From: Paludibacteraceae bacterium
Lineage (GTDB): Bacteria; Bacteroidota; Bacteroidia; Bacteroidales; Paludibacteraceae
Assembly: GCA_018056165.1 (NCBI GenBank)
Contig: JAGPGD010000003.1
Span: 1-51,206, forward strand
Direction: 5' to 3'
DNA: 51,206 bases
The notes beneath the pieces are model-generated. The model saw nothing but the letters and a program-made list of their open reading frames with translations. It did not search any database and was not told the origin of the DNA. The translations under genes and the position numbers were made by a program. Below are positions 27,370-37,325 of the stretch, piece by piece. The stretch's first letter is position 1. Every line of letters starts with the position of its first letter.

Positions 27370-28431
27370 TTATTGTATTTCACCGCTACCAATACAAATT
27401 TTGGAGGCTACGTCGTAGATTACTCCAAACTGACCAGGAGCAATACCTTGTAATTTTTCGCTTGAAACGACACGATATCCTTGTGGTGTTTGTTTTATAG
27501 TTCCCTTAGTAAATTCGGGTGTATGTCTGATTTTGAAAGTAATGGCTATTTCATTTTCAGTGTTTTCCCATGGATTTTCGGTGATGAAATGAAAGTCTTT
27601 CATAGTAAATTCATAACCATATTGAGCTTCCGTGTCATAACCCTTTGACACGTAAATGATGTTGGCATCAATGTCTTTTTGGGTGACATACCAGGGACCT
27701 CCCGAAAGTTCCAACCCTTTTCGTTGACCTATGGTGTGAAACCAATATCCTCTGTGTTTTCCTAAAATTTTTCCTGTTTCCAATTCTACAATTGGACCTT
27801 TTTTTTCACCAAGATAAGAACGAATAAAATCATTATAATTGATTTTCCCAAGGAAACAAATTCCTTGACTATCTCGACGTTTTGCACTTGGCAGTCCAGC
27901 TTGTTGAGCAATTTTACGGACTTCATTTTTCATTAAATGACCAATAGGAAACATTAATTTTGATACTTGTAAATAATCAATCTGAGCTAAGAAATCAGTT
28001 TGATCTTTTATAGGATCTTTAGCTGTGGATAAGAATATTTTATTGTTTTGTTCAGTAATGGTAGCATAGTGGCCTGTAGCAGTTTTATCGAAGTTCTTAC
28101 CAACTTTTTGTTCAAAAACTCCAAATTTAATTAATTTGTTGCACATTACATCTGGATTGGGGGTTAAGCCTTGTTTTACCTTATTAATCGTATAAACCAC
28201 AACATTTTCCCAGTAATCTTTGTGAAGATCAATTATTTCCAATTGGCACCCATATTTACGTGCAATTAATGTTGCAATTTCAATATCTTCTTCTGAAGAA
28301 CAATGCAAAAATTCATCCTCGCTTTTTCCAATTTTTATATAAAATAAATGGGGAGAATAACCTTGTTCTTTCAACAAATGTACTGCCACCGAACTATCAA
28401 CTCCTCCCGACAATAAAACAGCAATTTCCAT
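27370..28431 (-). CDS. mnmA: tRNA-specific 2-thiouridylase
   Basis: 353 residues. It puts sulphur on the wobble uridine of tRNA-Lys, -Glu and -Gln. The N-terminal PP-loop is [15 protein letters not shown] (residues 6-20); the two catalytic Cys lie in [12 protein letters not shown] (about 97) and DSQGICFLG (about 189). The C-terminal part ([27 protein letters not shown]) is the usual tRNA-binding barrel. Bacteroidetes often have two MnmA-like proteins, and this one is typical in length. It has its own promoter on the minus strand and no operon partner. Confidence 0.95.
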   Translation of the reverse strand: MEIAVLLSGGVDSSVAVHLLKEQGYSPHLFYIKIGKSEDEFLHCSSEEDIEIATLIARKYGCQLEIIDLHKDYWENVVVYTINKVKQGLTPNPDVMCNKLIKFGVFEQKVGKNFDKTATGHYATITEQNNKIFLSTAKDPIKDQTDFLAQIDYLQVSKLMFPIGHLMKNEVRKIAQQAGLPSAKRRDSQGICFLGKINYNDFIRSYLGEKKGPIVELETGKILGKHRGYWFHTIGQRKGLELSGGPWYVTQKDIDANIIYVSKGYDTEAQYGYEFTMKDFHFITENPWENTENEIAITFKIRHTPEFTKGTIKQTPQGYRVVSSEKLQGIAPGQFGVIYDVASKICIGSGEIQ

Positions 28432-28491
28432 TTTATTTTATTTCTATTTTTTTAAATATTATCAGTTATAATAATCAAATACAATAGATTG

Positions 28492-28499
28492 CAAAATTA
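28492..28499 (-). promoter_or_regulatory. Bacteroidetes -7 element for mnmA
   Basis: On the minus strand the bases read TAATTTTG followed by CA, an exact match, 61 bases before the start codon. Confidence 0.6.
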
Positions 28500-28628
28500 C
28501 GAATATATCCTTTACTCTTCAAATTTACTTTATGCTAAGAAATAACACGATTTACTTCTTTTGGTAAGGCAAAAGGTTGTTAAAAAAATGTAACAATTCT
28601 CTTAACTTTAAAATTTTATATCTGTAAA

Positions 28629-29807
28629 TTAATAATTGATTAGATGCTTTTTCCGGTAATTACCAGGAGAAATATTTTCATGGTTTTTAAAAATACGATA
28701 AAAAGAGCTTTCGCTTGAAAATCCTGAAAGTTCACCTATTTCATTGATGCTAAGTTGTCGGTATTTAGAATCTTTCAGTATTTTTTTTGCATGTTCTATT
28801 CGATAATGATTAATCATGGTTGAAAAATTGGTTTTAAACTTTTCATTGATGATTTTTGAGATGTAAGTTCTGTTGGTATTCAGCATTATGGCAATATCAG
28901 TAATACATAAATCCTTATTTTTATAGATTTCATTTTCTTCTAATAATTTTTTTAGATTTTCAAATAAATTTTTTCCATAGAGCTCGGTATCATTAATACT
29001 TATTTTTATAGTGCGTGCTAAAGCTTCGTTATTCTTAATATCCTTTAAGAAATTTTCTATTGAAAAATCTTGTTTATATCCTAAATATCCGACCATAAAA
29101 AGTAAAAATCCAAAAATAATTGCTGGAATTAGCAAATGGATATTGGACTGGGTAAAATAAGATCTACCTATTAAATCTACTGTTGATGAAGCTAAAGAAG
29201 TGAGAATAAAAACGATTAATAAAAAATTAAAATGATCCAGCGTCTTTTTCTCTGTATCAGCATAATAATTCATAATAGCTTGATTGTATTCTTTAATATA
29301 TTTGCTGCCATATATCAGAATAGGAATAATTTGAATAACAAATATAATGGTGAACAAGTAAAGTTTTATTTGTTGCAAATGAAGAATTGGTGTCCATTCA
29401 ATGTTATTAAAATTATGATAGATTAGTTGTTGGGTATAAACGGTCAACTCTTCGGGCGACATCAGGAAATAAAGAATAAAAGAAAAAATTCCAATAGTGA
29501 AAGCTGGGAGTAATACAAAAAAATCTTTAAAATTTAAATTTGTTTTTTTAGTAATAATTTTCAGGTAAATAAAATAAAGGGGATAAACTGCCAACGAACA
29601 AAACAAATAGATGCTATCCCAAAAACCATAAAATTTATATTCTTTATTAAAATAAGCTGCATGTCCAAGATATAATAAAAAAGCAACAAACATAAAAAAT
29701 GATAGGAAGGTTTTTGCTTTATTTTGTGTGTGATGTTCAATAAACAAAACTATGCACCAGAAAAGACACACAAACATTGGGATAACAGAAATGATTATCT
29801 TCCACAT
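28629..29807 (-). CDS. Membrane-embedded AraC-family transcription regulator
   Basis: 392 residues. The N-terminal 260 residues contain about seven hydrophobic helices (the first at residues 3-22), and the C-terminal 100 residues form an AraC-type double helix-turn-helix: DLCITDIAIMLNTNRTYISKIINEKF, then QLSINEIGELSGFSSESSFYRIFKNHENISPGNYRKK. This layout is common in Bacteroidetes regulators that sense a signal at the inner membrane. The ligand and target genes are unknown, and no neighbour suggests them: the gene stands alone between mnmA and lipB. Confidence 0.88.
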   Translation of the reverse strand: MWKIIISVIPMFVCLFWCIVLFIEHHTQNKAKTFLSFFMFVAFLLYLGHAAYFNKEYKFYGFWDSIYLFCSLAVYPLYFIYLKIITKKTNLNFKDFFVLLPAFTIGIFSFILYFLMSPEELTVYTQQLIYHNFNNIEWTPILHLQQIKLYLFTIIFVIQIIPILIYGSKYIKEYNQAIMNYYADTEKKTLDHFNFLLIVFILTSLASSTVDLIGRSYFTQSNIHLLIPAIIFGFLLFMVGYLGYKQDFSIENFLKDIKNNEALARTIKISINDTELYGKNLFENLKKLLEENEIYKNKDLCITDIAIMLNTNRTYISKIINEKFKTNFSTMINHYRIEHAKKILKDSKYRQLSINEIGELSGFSSESSFYRIFKNHENISPGNYRKKHLINY

Positions 29808-30070
29808 ATTTCATTTACTAATTTTTTACAACGATTTTTATTGTTTTCAAAGAAAATTTATTTGTAATGTAAATATAAGAAAAAAGTCCATATTTTTTTA
29901 CTCAATTTTGTAATAACTTGCATAAAAAAGCCCTGATTAAGTGGAAGAATTTTTAAATTTAAACGAAATATCAACTTTTATTGAGAAAATTTAGTAGAAC
30001 AGTAGTATGTATATTTAATATCAATTGAATGCACAAGTTTCAAAAAAGTTAGTTTTTAGTTTTCAATATA

Positions 30071-30736
30071 TCAAGTAAATTGTTCCTCTAAACATTGTTT
30101 TAAGTTTTCTTTCACTTGAACAATATCAACTTTCTGCTTTAGTTCTTTTTCCATTGAAGTAACTCCTTTATCTACAAACCCACATGGATGAATATAATTG
30201 AAATAATCCAGATTTGTATTTACATTTAAGGCGAAACCATGCATGGTGATAAAATGAGAACTGCGAAGTCCAATAGCACAAATTTTCCTTACTCTCTCAG
30301 TCGCAGCATCCAGCCACACACCTGTAGCACCTTTAAGTCTGGTTGCTGATATTTGGTAAAGTTTCAAAAGTTGAATGATGGTTTCTTCTATTTTTTCGAC
30401 AAATTGCTTTAATCCCAATTGAAAATTTTCCAGATCAAAAATAGTATAACCTACTATTTGTCCAGGTCCATGATAGGTAATATCTCCGCCACGATTGGTC
30501 AAAGAAAAAGTAGCATTTATTTTTCTTAATTCATTGGCAGAAATCAGTAAGTTATTTACTTGCCCATTTTTCCCTAACGTAAAGACAGACGGGTGTTCAC
30601 AAAAAATGAAATAATTCGAAGTAGAAAATCCACTTTTTTTTCTTTCAATCGTATCTGAAAAAAGAATTTCTTGCTTTCTTAAAGCTTCTTCATATTCAAT
30701 GATTCCCCAATCAAGGTATTGAATTTGAGAGTTCAT
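30071..30736 (-). CDS. lipB: Octanoyltransferase (lipoate biosynthesis)
   Basis: 221 residues. It moves octanoyl from acyl carrier protein to lipoyl domains. The motifs are RGGDITYHGPGQIVGYTIFDL (about 85-105), SSHFITMHGFALNVN, and the catalytic Cys in HPCGFVDKGVTSM near residue 186; the paired Lys lies in the GVTSMEKEL stretch or nearby. Three to four bases separate it from mtgA, so it ends an alaX-mtgA-lipB operon. No lipA is in the window. Confidence 0.94.
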   Translation of the reverse strand: MNSQIQYLDWGIIEYEEALRKQEILFSDTIERKKSGFSTSNYFIFCEHPSVFTLGKNGQVNNLLISANELRKINATFSLTNRGGDITYHGPGQIVGYTIFDLENFQLGLKQFVEKIEETIIQLLKLYQISATRLKGATGVWLDAATERVRKICAIGLRSSHFITMHGFALNVNTNLDYFNYIHPCGFVDKGVTSMEKELKQKVDIVQVKENLKQCLEEQFT

Positions 30737-30740
30737 CTTT

Positions 30741-31460
30741 TTAGCGACGTTTATGTTTGTTTTTTTTAGGTACAGACGTTTTATGAAATTCTACCGGTGA
30801 AATTTTTTCCATCATTCTCATAATAGCAGCTTGACGACGTAAAATATAAGGAGAAGGATGAGCAGGATTGAAACGTCGGGGATTTGGAAGACAAGCTGCT
30901 ATCAAAGCCGCTTCAGGCTTTGTTAGTTTTGAAGCGTGTTTGCCAAAATATTCCAGCGAGGCTGCTTCCACACCATAAATTCCATCACCTGTTTCAATGA
31001 CGTTCAGGTAAACTTCCATGATTCTTTCTTTTGTCCAGAATAATTCTATTAAAACTGTAAAATAAGCTTCAAGCCCTTTTCGTAAATAAGAACGATGAGG
31101 CCAAAGAAAAACATTTTTAGCCGTTTGTTGGGAAATAGTACTTCCGCCTCTAATACGTCTGCTTCTTTTGTTGTGTTGGATAGCTTTATGAATGGCTTCA
31201 AAAGAAAAACCGTGATGTTCCATAAACTGGTCGTCTTCGGCTGCAGCAACAGCTTGTATCATGTTGGGTGAAATTTTTTCTATTGAAACCCATTTTTTAT
31301 TAATTTTAGGAGCCTCACCGTCTGAGATTGCTTCGACAGAACGAATCAGCATTAACGGCGTAAAAAAAACGGGCACAAAGCGATAAAAAATTACCCATCC
31401 AACTGAGATGATGACAAATAGAACAAAAAAATTTTTTAAAAATTTACCAAATCGTTTCAT
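30741..31460 (-). CDS. mtgA: Monofunctional peptidoglycan glycosyltransferase (GT51)
   Basis: 239 residues with an N-terminal membrane anchor (about 8-30) and a GT51 domain that polymerises lipid II into glycan strands. The motifs are AVAAAEDDQFMEHHGF with catalytic Glu near 74, RGGSTISQQTAKN, RKGLEAYFTVLIELFWTKERIMEVYLN (second catalytic Glu) and IYGVEAASLEYFGK. There is no transpeptidase domain, and the C-terminus is short and basic. It overlaps nothing and sits 4 bases before lipB. Confidence 0.94.
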   Translation of the reverse strand: MKRFGKFLKNFFVLFVIISVGWVIFYRFVPVFFTPLMLIRSVEAISDGEAPKINKKWVSIEKISPNMIQAVAAAEDDQFMEHHGFSFEAIHKAIQHNKRSRRIRGGSTISQQTAKNVFLWPHRSYLRKGLEAYFTVLIELFWTKERIMEVYLNVIETGDGIYGVEAASLEYFGKHASKLTKPEAALIAACLPNPRRFNPAHPSPYILRRQAAIMRMMEKISPVEFHKTSVPKKNKHKRR

Positions 31461-31490
31461 TATATTGTGAAAAATGATTATTGAGGCACG

Positions 31491-31940
31491 TCAAACCAAA
31501 CGAAAACGAACTCTCCAACACCCATTTTCATAGTTATGACTAACAATTTCAAAACGTCCGATTTCTGAAGTATTCTGCACATGCTGCCCGATACAAGCAC
31601 AAGCATCATAATCACCTACATGAACAATTCTTAATAAATCAGGAGTAGCAGTTGGTAATTTTGAGAGATCAACTATTTTAGCTGCTTCTTCATGTGTCAT
31701 ATATTCAACTCTAATAGGCAAATTTTGATTAATTACCTCGTTGACTCTTCTGGTTAATTCAAAAATTTGAGCTTCGGTGGGAGGTTGAGGCAAAAAATAA
31801 TCGCACTTGCTTTTCTTTTTTTCAATATGAGCATTTTTTGAACGCTCGCAACCAAACATCCGAATCATAGTTTGGTTTAGAATATGCTCACATGTATGCA
31901 TAGGCTCATAATAAATTTTTTTAGCTTCATTTTCAGACAT
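31491..31940 (-). CDS. AlaX-like free-standing alanyl-tRNA editing protein
   Basis: 149 residues matching the editing-domain (second additional domain) of alanyl-tRNA synthetase. The zinc ligands are visible: MHTCEHILNQ (His-x3-His, residues 15-20) and CACIGQHV (Cys-x3-His, about 112-118). It should hydrolyse Ser- or Gly-tRNA-Ala made in error. There is no synthetase domain. Full-length alaS, with its own editing domain, lies 11 kb away at 42667-45285. It is the first gene before mtgA, 30 bases apart. Confidence 0.88.
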   Translation of the reverse strand: MSENEAKKIYYEPMHTCEHILNQTMIRMFGCERSKNAHIEKKKSKCDYFLPQPPTEAQIFELTRRVNEVINQNLPIRVEYMTHEEAAKIVDLSKLPTATPDLLRIVHVGDYDACACIGQHVQNTSEIGRFEIVSHNYENGCWRVRFRLV

Positions 31941-31960
31941 ATTTCAATATTTTTAAAATG

Positions 31961-31968
31961 CAAAGATA
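31961..31968 (-). promoter_or_regulatory. Bacteroidetes -7 element for alaX-mtgA-lipB
   Basis: On the minus strand the bases read TATCTTTG followed by CA, an exact match, 21 bases before the start codon. Confidence 0.5.
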
Positions 31969-32173
31969 AATAAATCCTGAGAAATGAGGATTCGCTTGTT
32001 TTTAAAAAAATACAGAAAATTATGTATTGAAAAAATTCAAAAAATACCATCATTTTTTATGAATTTGAAATGGTTTTTTTGTCTCATTTTATCAGGAGAT
32101 TTTTGTTTACCTGATGGCATATGATGTAAATTCAAGTAATTAATGCAACTTTTTCAGGGGAAATAAAAGATAA

Positions 32174-32894
32174 AGGAAACTTATTTTTCAAGGCAAAAAA
32201 TGGATTTCTGCTCATTTGGGTGAACAGGATATTTTTGAGCAATCTCATCAGGAAGCCGAAGAAAAACAGGTTACAGAATATCTTCTCACGAATATAGAAA
32301 ACATCCTGCTCAACTGTACCCAATTGATAATGGATTGGGTATATCTAGCTGTCAGATTTGATACAATAGAGGATGATATTCTCCGACACTTAGTTGTAAC
32401 TCGTCCGAGCCAACCGATGAGTAAAGCGACTACAGTAGATTATTTACAATCCTATTTTGATGAAGATGTGCAGTTAACAAGATTTACCGCTATTTGGGCA
32501 AATTGTATATAATACACAACAAGAGAAGATACAACAAATCAATGTAGAACATACCAAAAAGATTTTGGGTGGTAATATTGGCTTGATGTTTTATGATATT
32601 ACCCCTTATGGTAAATGGGCAAATTAATAGAGGAGTATGAAAAATGGAACAGTTGGAAAGGTTATATAACAATACCACATTTTTTTTGTAGCTTACAAAG
32701 TATACAAAGAACTGGAAAGAAGATTAAGAGTAAACGGCATTAATTTGAGTGTGGATAAAGTTTTGAACATAGTCAAAACAATTACTACTCTGAAAATTAA
32801 ACTACCCAAAAGTGATGAAAACAATGATCAGAACAATGTTGATAACTCAAAAGCACAAATTGCACCTCTTTTCGATGAAAAATTTTTAGGGTGA
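32174..32894 (+). pseudogene. Decayed IS1634-type (IS4-superfamily) transposase remnant
   Basis: Three pieces of one protein survive in different frames. 32174-32512 encodes the N-terminal part (LGEQDIFEQSHQEAEEKQ, then TIEDDILRHLVVTRPSQPMS). 32511-32610 continues one frame on (IYRYLDK-like, then LGGNIGLMFYDIT, the first catalytic Asp region). 32688-32894 encodes the C-terminal tail (VAYKVYKELERRLRVNG to APLFDEKFLG). The catalytic middle is deleted and there are at least two frameshifts and stops, so it cannot be active. The family call is from recalled motifs of IS1634 transposases. The remnant lies immediately downstream of nrdJ, converging with it. Confidence 0.78.
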
Positions 32895-32916
32895 CGCATT
32901 GTCGAAGTCAGGAAAT

Positions 32917-35466
32917 CTAACCACATCGGGAATAGCCACAATTTTTACATGTCAAGCAGCCTTCCTGATAAATAAGTGTTTTCTGTTTACACGAAGGGCA
33001 AGTTTGTCCATCTGCCTGAGTGCCATCAGGAATGTATTTTTTCAAAGCTCTTTCTACACCAACTTTCCATGTGTTAATGGAATCACTATCCAGTTGCAAT
33101 CCTGAAACAAGTTTGACTACCTGATCGATAGGCATTCCATAACGCAACACGCCTGAAATTAATTTTGCATAATTCCAGAATTCTTTGTCAAATTTCTCCG
33201 ACAATCCTTCAACTGTGGTTTTGTAACCTCGTTTATTGGTAAATTGAAAATCATATCGTTTGTTACCATTTTCGTCAACTGTTTTAATGATTTTGCCGTG
33301 AGTAACGGTTTTAGGAAGTGAAATTCCTTCTTCGTCATCAGCTAAACCGGTGAAAATTTCGTAAGGACGCCCATCTTTTAATCCTACAAAAGCGATCCAT
33401 TTATCTTTTGCATTTTGAAAACGAACTACATCGCATTCTAACTCTTTTGGACGAACCAACGGGCCTTCCGTCACAGGGAAACAAACTTTTTTCTCCTCTT
33501 GTTTTTCTTTTTGGGCTTCATCCATCGAAACGAGAACGCCTGAACGCGAGCCTTCACGATAAACCGTTACTCCTTTGCAGCCACATCGCCAGGCTTCTTC
33601 ATATAAATCAGCTACCAGTTCTTCGGTAGTTTCAGCAGGTAAATTAATGGTAACACTAATGGAATGATCCACCCATTTTTGAATTCTGCCTTGCATTTGT
33701 ACTTTTTTAAGCCAGTTAATATCATTGGCTGTGGCTTTATAATAAGGTGATTTGGCAACTAAATCATCAATTTCACTTTTAGAATATTTTTTTGTGGTTG
33801 GATAGTTATTGGCTTCCATCCAAGTTACAAATTTGTGATGAAAAACAGTGTATTCTTCCCACGAATCGCCATTATCATCTACAAAATCAATTTGCACATT
33901 TTTATCATTCGGATTTACTTTTCTACGGCGAGTATAAACAGGCATAAATACAGGTTCAATTCCGGATGTTGTTTGTGTCATAATACTGGTAGTTCCAGTT
34001 GGAGCTATGGTTAAACAAGCAATGTTCCGACGACCATATTTTACCATGTCATTGTACAGATCGGGATCGGCTTGACGAATGCGATGAATAAAAGGATTGT
34101 TTTCTTCTCTTTTTGAATCATAAATACTAAAAGCTCCTCTTTCCTGAGCCAGCGTTACCGAAGAACGATAAGCACTTAAAGCCAGTATTTTATGAACGTG
34201 TTCTGAAAAATCAATGGCTTCTGTTGTTCCGTAACGATAACCCAGTGCAGCAAGCATATCACCTTCAGCAGTAGTTCCTACGCCAGTTCGTCTTCCTTGC
34301 AAAGTTTTAGCACGGATTTTTTCCCATAACATGTATTCTGTCCTTTTTATTTCTTCATCTTCAGGATCTGATTTGATTTTAGACAGAATTTGATCGATAT
34401 TTTCTATTTCGAGATCAATAATATCGTCCATGATTTTTTGAGCCAGAGCAACATGTTTTTTGAAAAGCTCAAAATTAAAGCTGGCTTCAGAAGTAAAGGG
34501 TCGATCAACATAAGAATACAAATTAATGGCTAATAATCGGCAACTATCATAAGCACATAAGGGTATTTCCCCGCATGGATTGGTAGAAATGGTCTTGAAT
34601 CCCAAATCAGCATAACAGTCAGGAATAGATTCTCGAATAATGGTATCCCAGAATAATACGCCCGGTTCAGCAGATTGCCAGGCATTATGAATGATTTTTT
34701 TCCATAAAGTAGCTGCATCGATTTCTTTCTTTACGCGTGGTTCTGGTTCATCAATGGGAAATTGTTGAATATAAGGTTTTCCTTCCAAAGCTGCCTTCAT
34801 AAATTCATCGTCTATTTTAACAGAAATGTTGGCTCCTGTAATTTTATTGGCTTCCATTTTGGCATCAATAAATGATTCTGCATCAGGATGTTTAATAGAA
34901 ATAGAAAGCATTAAAGCACCACGACGACCATCTTGAGCAACTTCGCGAGTAGAATTGGAATAACGTTCCATAAAAGGAACAATGCCTGTAGAAGTTAAAG
35001 CTGTATTTTTTACAGGTGAACCTTTGGGACGGATATGAGATAAATCGTGTCCCACGCCACCACGACGTTTCATCAATTGTACCTGTTCTTCATCAATTTT
35101 AATGATGCCACCATACGAATCTGCATCATGATCGAAACCAATTACAAAACAATTGGACAGAGAAGCGATTTGAAAATTGTTCCCAATGCCACTCATAGGA
35201 CTTCCTTGAGGAACAATATACTTGAAATTGCGTAATAATTCGAACAGTTCTTCTTCGGAAAGTGGTTGAGGATACTTTTTTTCTATCCGGGCAATTTCGC
35301 GAGCCAGCCGATGATGCATATCATCAGGTGTCAATTCGTAAAAGTTTCCAAAGGAATCTTTCAAGGCATATTTTGTCGTCCAGACTTTAGCAGCCAGATC
35401 ATCTCCTTGAAAGTATTTTAAACTCGCTTCCATTACTTCTTCTGAAGTATATTTTTTTGTTTTCAC
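32917..35466 (-). CDS. nrdJ: Adenosylcobalamin-dependent ribonucleotide reductase (class II)
   Basis: 849 residues. It makes deoxyribonucleotides without oxygen. The N-terminal part includes SNCFVIGFDHDADSYGGI (redox Cys, about 104); the radical-site motif is NPCGEIPL (about 295), and a phosphate site is APTGTTSIMTQTTSGIEP. A vitamin B12-type insertion lies in the C-terminal half, and the end carries a zinc ribbon (CPSCKQKTL...CLTCKNCGYSRCG), where the final Cys residues probably serve the thiol relay. The start codon is GTG, with no better ATG upstream. I searched the leader for a cobalamin riboswitch box and found none. Confidence 0.92.
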   Translation of the reverse strand: MKTKKYTSEEVMEASLKYFQGDDLAAKVWTTKYALKDSFGNFYELTPDDMHHRLAREIARIEKKYPQPLSEEELFELLRNFKYIVPQGSPMSGIGNNFQIASLSNCFVIGFDHDADSYGGIIKIDEEQVQLMKRRGGVGHDLSHIRPKGSPVKNTALTSTGIVPFMERYSNSTREVAQDGRRGALMLSISIKHPDAESFIDAKMEANKITGANISVKIDDEFMKAALEGKPYIQQFPIDEPEPRVKKEIDAATLWKKIIHNAWQSAEPGVLFWDTIIRESIPDCYADLGFKTISTNPCGEIPLCAYDSCRLLAINLYSYVDRPFTSEASFNFELFKKHVALAQKIMDDIIDLEIENIDQILSKIKSDPEDEEIKRTEYMLWEKIRAKTLQGRRTGVGTTAEGDMLAALGYRYGTTEAIDFSEHVHKILALSAYRSSVTLAQERGAFSIYDSKREENNPFIHRIRQADPDLYNDMVKYGRRNIACLTIAPTGTTSIMTQTTSGIEPVFMPVYTRRRKVNPNDKNVQIDFVDDNGDSWEEYTVFHHKFVTWMEANNYPTTKKYSKSEIDDLVAKSPYYKATANDINWLKKVQMQGRIQKWVDHSISVTINLPAETTEELVADLYEEAWRCGCKGVTVYREGSRSGVLVSMDEAQKEKQEEKKVCFPVTEGPLVRPKELECDVVRFQNAKDKWIAFVGLKDGRPYEIFTGLADDEEGISLPKTVTHGKIIKTVDENGNKRYDFQFTNKRGYKTTVEGLSEKFDKEFWNYAKLISGVLRYGMPIDQVVKLVSGLQLDSDSINTWKVGVERALKKYIPDGTQADGQTCPSCKQKTLIYQEGCLTCKNCGYSRCG

Positions 35467-35767
35467 GATAATCTGTTTTAATAATTAGATTAAGCAATAA
35501 TGGTTTATATTCAAAAAGACAATAAAATTATCTATTTGCAATGTTATAAATTATTTTTAAATTGTACAATTTTTATAACATTATTTTTTCAAAATATTTT
35601 TAATTATCTATTTAAAAAATTATATTGTTGATTTACAATGAAATATTAATTTAAGATAGTTAAAATATTTCCTAAAATGGAATTTTTTAAAAAATGAAGA
35701 ATGAATTTTTTTTCAATTTATCAGATTAGATAGTTTATTGAAAAGAAAAAATCATTGAGTAATTTGA
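35467..35767. other. AT-rich interval with a palindrome between nrdJ and recF
   Basis: About 300 bases, extremely AT-rich, without a gene. Both flanking genes run left, so this should hold the nrdJ promoter. The one clear structure is the nested palindrome at 35540-35582. Confidence 0.5.
35540..35582. promoter_or_regulatory. Nested palindrome upstream of nrdJ (candidate operator)
   Basis: AATGTTATA at 35540-35548 and its complement TATAACATT at 35574-35582 flank a perfect 14-base palindrome, AAATTGTACAATTT, at 35559-35572. It lies 74 bases upstream of the nrdJ start. A regulator-binding site for the reductase is one reading; it does not match the NrdR box as I know it. In such AT-rich DNA the outer arms might be chance. 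Confidence 0.4.
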
Positions 35768-36856
35768 TCAACAAATTGTTCCATTTTCTACTTTAAAAAT
35801 TTTTGTTTCTTGCTGAAGTTGGGAAAGAATTTGATTGAGGTGTTCACGATCTGTGTCCGTAATAAAAATTTGTCCGAATGATTCTTGCGAAACAAGTTCC
35901 AGGATTCGTTTAACGCGGTCTGTATCCAGTTTGTCAAAAATATCATCCAATAAGAGAATAGGAAATTGCTGATGAGTATGTGACAGAAAATTGAATTGAG
36001 CTAATTTTAAAGAAATGAGAAAAGTTTTGTTTTGCCCTTGTGAGCCTACTCGTTTAATAGGATAACCGTCCAGTAGCATTTCCAGCTCATCTTTATGAAT
36101 CCCCTGCGTAGAGAATCCAAGTATTTTATCTTTTTCGCGGGTTTCTTTCAGCCGAATTTTTATGTCGTATTGCTGATGATGTGAAAGATAATTAAGTTGA
36201 ATAGATTCTTTTCCGTTTGAAAGATAATGATAGTATTTTTCAAAAACAGGAATCATTTTTTCAATAAAAAGCTGACGTTGTTCAAAAAGGTAGCTTCCAT
36301 ATTGTGCCATTTGCTCTTCCCAGATTTCAAATAACGAATCTTCTACATACGAATCAGCTTTCAGCAAAGCATTTCGTTGACGCAATGCGTTGTTATACCT
36401 GAGGAGAGCATGAAGATAATTTTTATCATATTGAGAAATGACGCCATCGATAAATTTTCGTCGTTCTTCGCTTCCACCGCTGATGAGCGTTATATCTTCA
36501 GGAGAAATCATTACCAGCGGCAATAAGCCGATGTGATCTGACAATCGTTCATATTCTTTTTTATTTCGCTTAAATTGTTTCTTTTGGTTTCTTTTGAGTC
36601 CGCAATAAATCTCTTCGATATTTTCGTCTACTTGATACCGTCCTTGCAACAAAAAAAAGTCTGCCTGATGATAAATATTCTGAGAATCAATGAAATTAGA
36701 ATGACTTTTACAAAACGATAAAAAGTAAATGGCATCCAGCAAATTGGTTTTTCCCATTCCATTTTTTCCGATAAAACAATTTATTTTGGGAGAAAACATT
36801 AAGTTGGCTTCCTGTATGTTTTTGTAATTCAATATAACCAGTGATTCCAGATACAT
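35768..36856 (-). CDS. recF: DNA replication and repair protein RecF
   Basis: 362 residues, an SMC-like ATPase that helps load RecA at gaps. Walker A is GKNGMGKT (residues 30-37), the ABC signature is GSQGQNKTF near 270, and Walker B is ILLLDDIFDKLD near 300. A coiled region lies between. The gene stands alone here, without dnaN or gyrB, and starts at the first ATG after a good promoter. Confidence 0.95.
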   Translation of the reverse strand: MYLESLVILNYKNIQEANLMFSPKINCFIGKNGMGKTNLLDAIYFLSFCKSHSNFIDSQNIYHQADFFLLQGRYQVDENIEEIYCGLKRNQKKQFKRNKKEYERLSDHIGLLPLVMISPEDITLISGGSEERRKFIDGVISQYDKNYLHALLRYNNALRQRNALLKADSYVEDSLFEIWEEQMAQYGSYLFEQRQLFIEKMIPVFEKYYHYLSNGKESIQLNYLSHHQQYDIKIRLKETREKDKILGFSTQGIHKDELEMLLDGYPIKRVGSQGQNKTFLISLKLAQFNFLSHTHQQFPILLLDDIFDKLDTDRVKRILELVSQESFGQIFITDTDREHLNQILSQLQQETKIFKVENGTIC

Positions 36857-37325
36857 GCGAAGTCTAAAAAATTATTTTATACAAATTTACACGATAATTT
36901 TCGATTTTCACAGAGGGAAGAAAAAAACAATGATTCGGATTTTAATTTATTAACATCAAACTGGTAGTACTAAAATGCAGATATTCAAATAAAAACAAAT
37001 TTGTCCTACTAATAAGATTAAAATCCGCCTTGAAAAATGTTTTTTAACTACTCTGTAAGCTAATAGTTGATACTCTTTCGTAGAAATGGAATTGCAACAA
37101 ATTCTTCTTTTTTAAGGGGACGTTACCTCCATTAAAACAATCCATTTATCTTGATTAACATATAAAGAAAAAAAGATGATCAATAAAAGTTGATCTTTGA
37201 TATTGGTTTAGTATTATGATGAAGCTTGATATCGAAGCTACAATAGTTTCAAAAAATGTTTTTCAAAACAAGCCCATAGGTAAAATTCTGAAAATGAAGG
37301 GGAGAAGAATTGCTGTATTCTGATT
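36857..37325. other. Gene-free interval between the SIMPL gene and recF
   Basis: About 470 bases without a supportable gene, RNA or strong hairpin. All frames are short. It contains the recF promoter at its left end (36882-36889). The rest looks like decayed or unconstrained sequence. Confidence 0.45.
36882..36889 (-). promoter_or_regulatory. Bacteroidetes -7 element for recF
   Basis: On the minus strand the bases read TAAATTTG, matching TAnnTTTG, 26 bases before the recF start. Confidence 0.5.

Noticed and set aside
35467..35767. Possible cobalamin riboswitch before the B12-dependent reductase
   Set aside because: No B12-box-like sequence or GC-rich stem is present in this very AT-rich interval.
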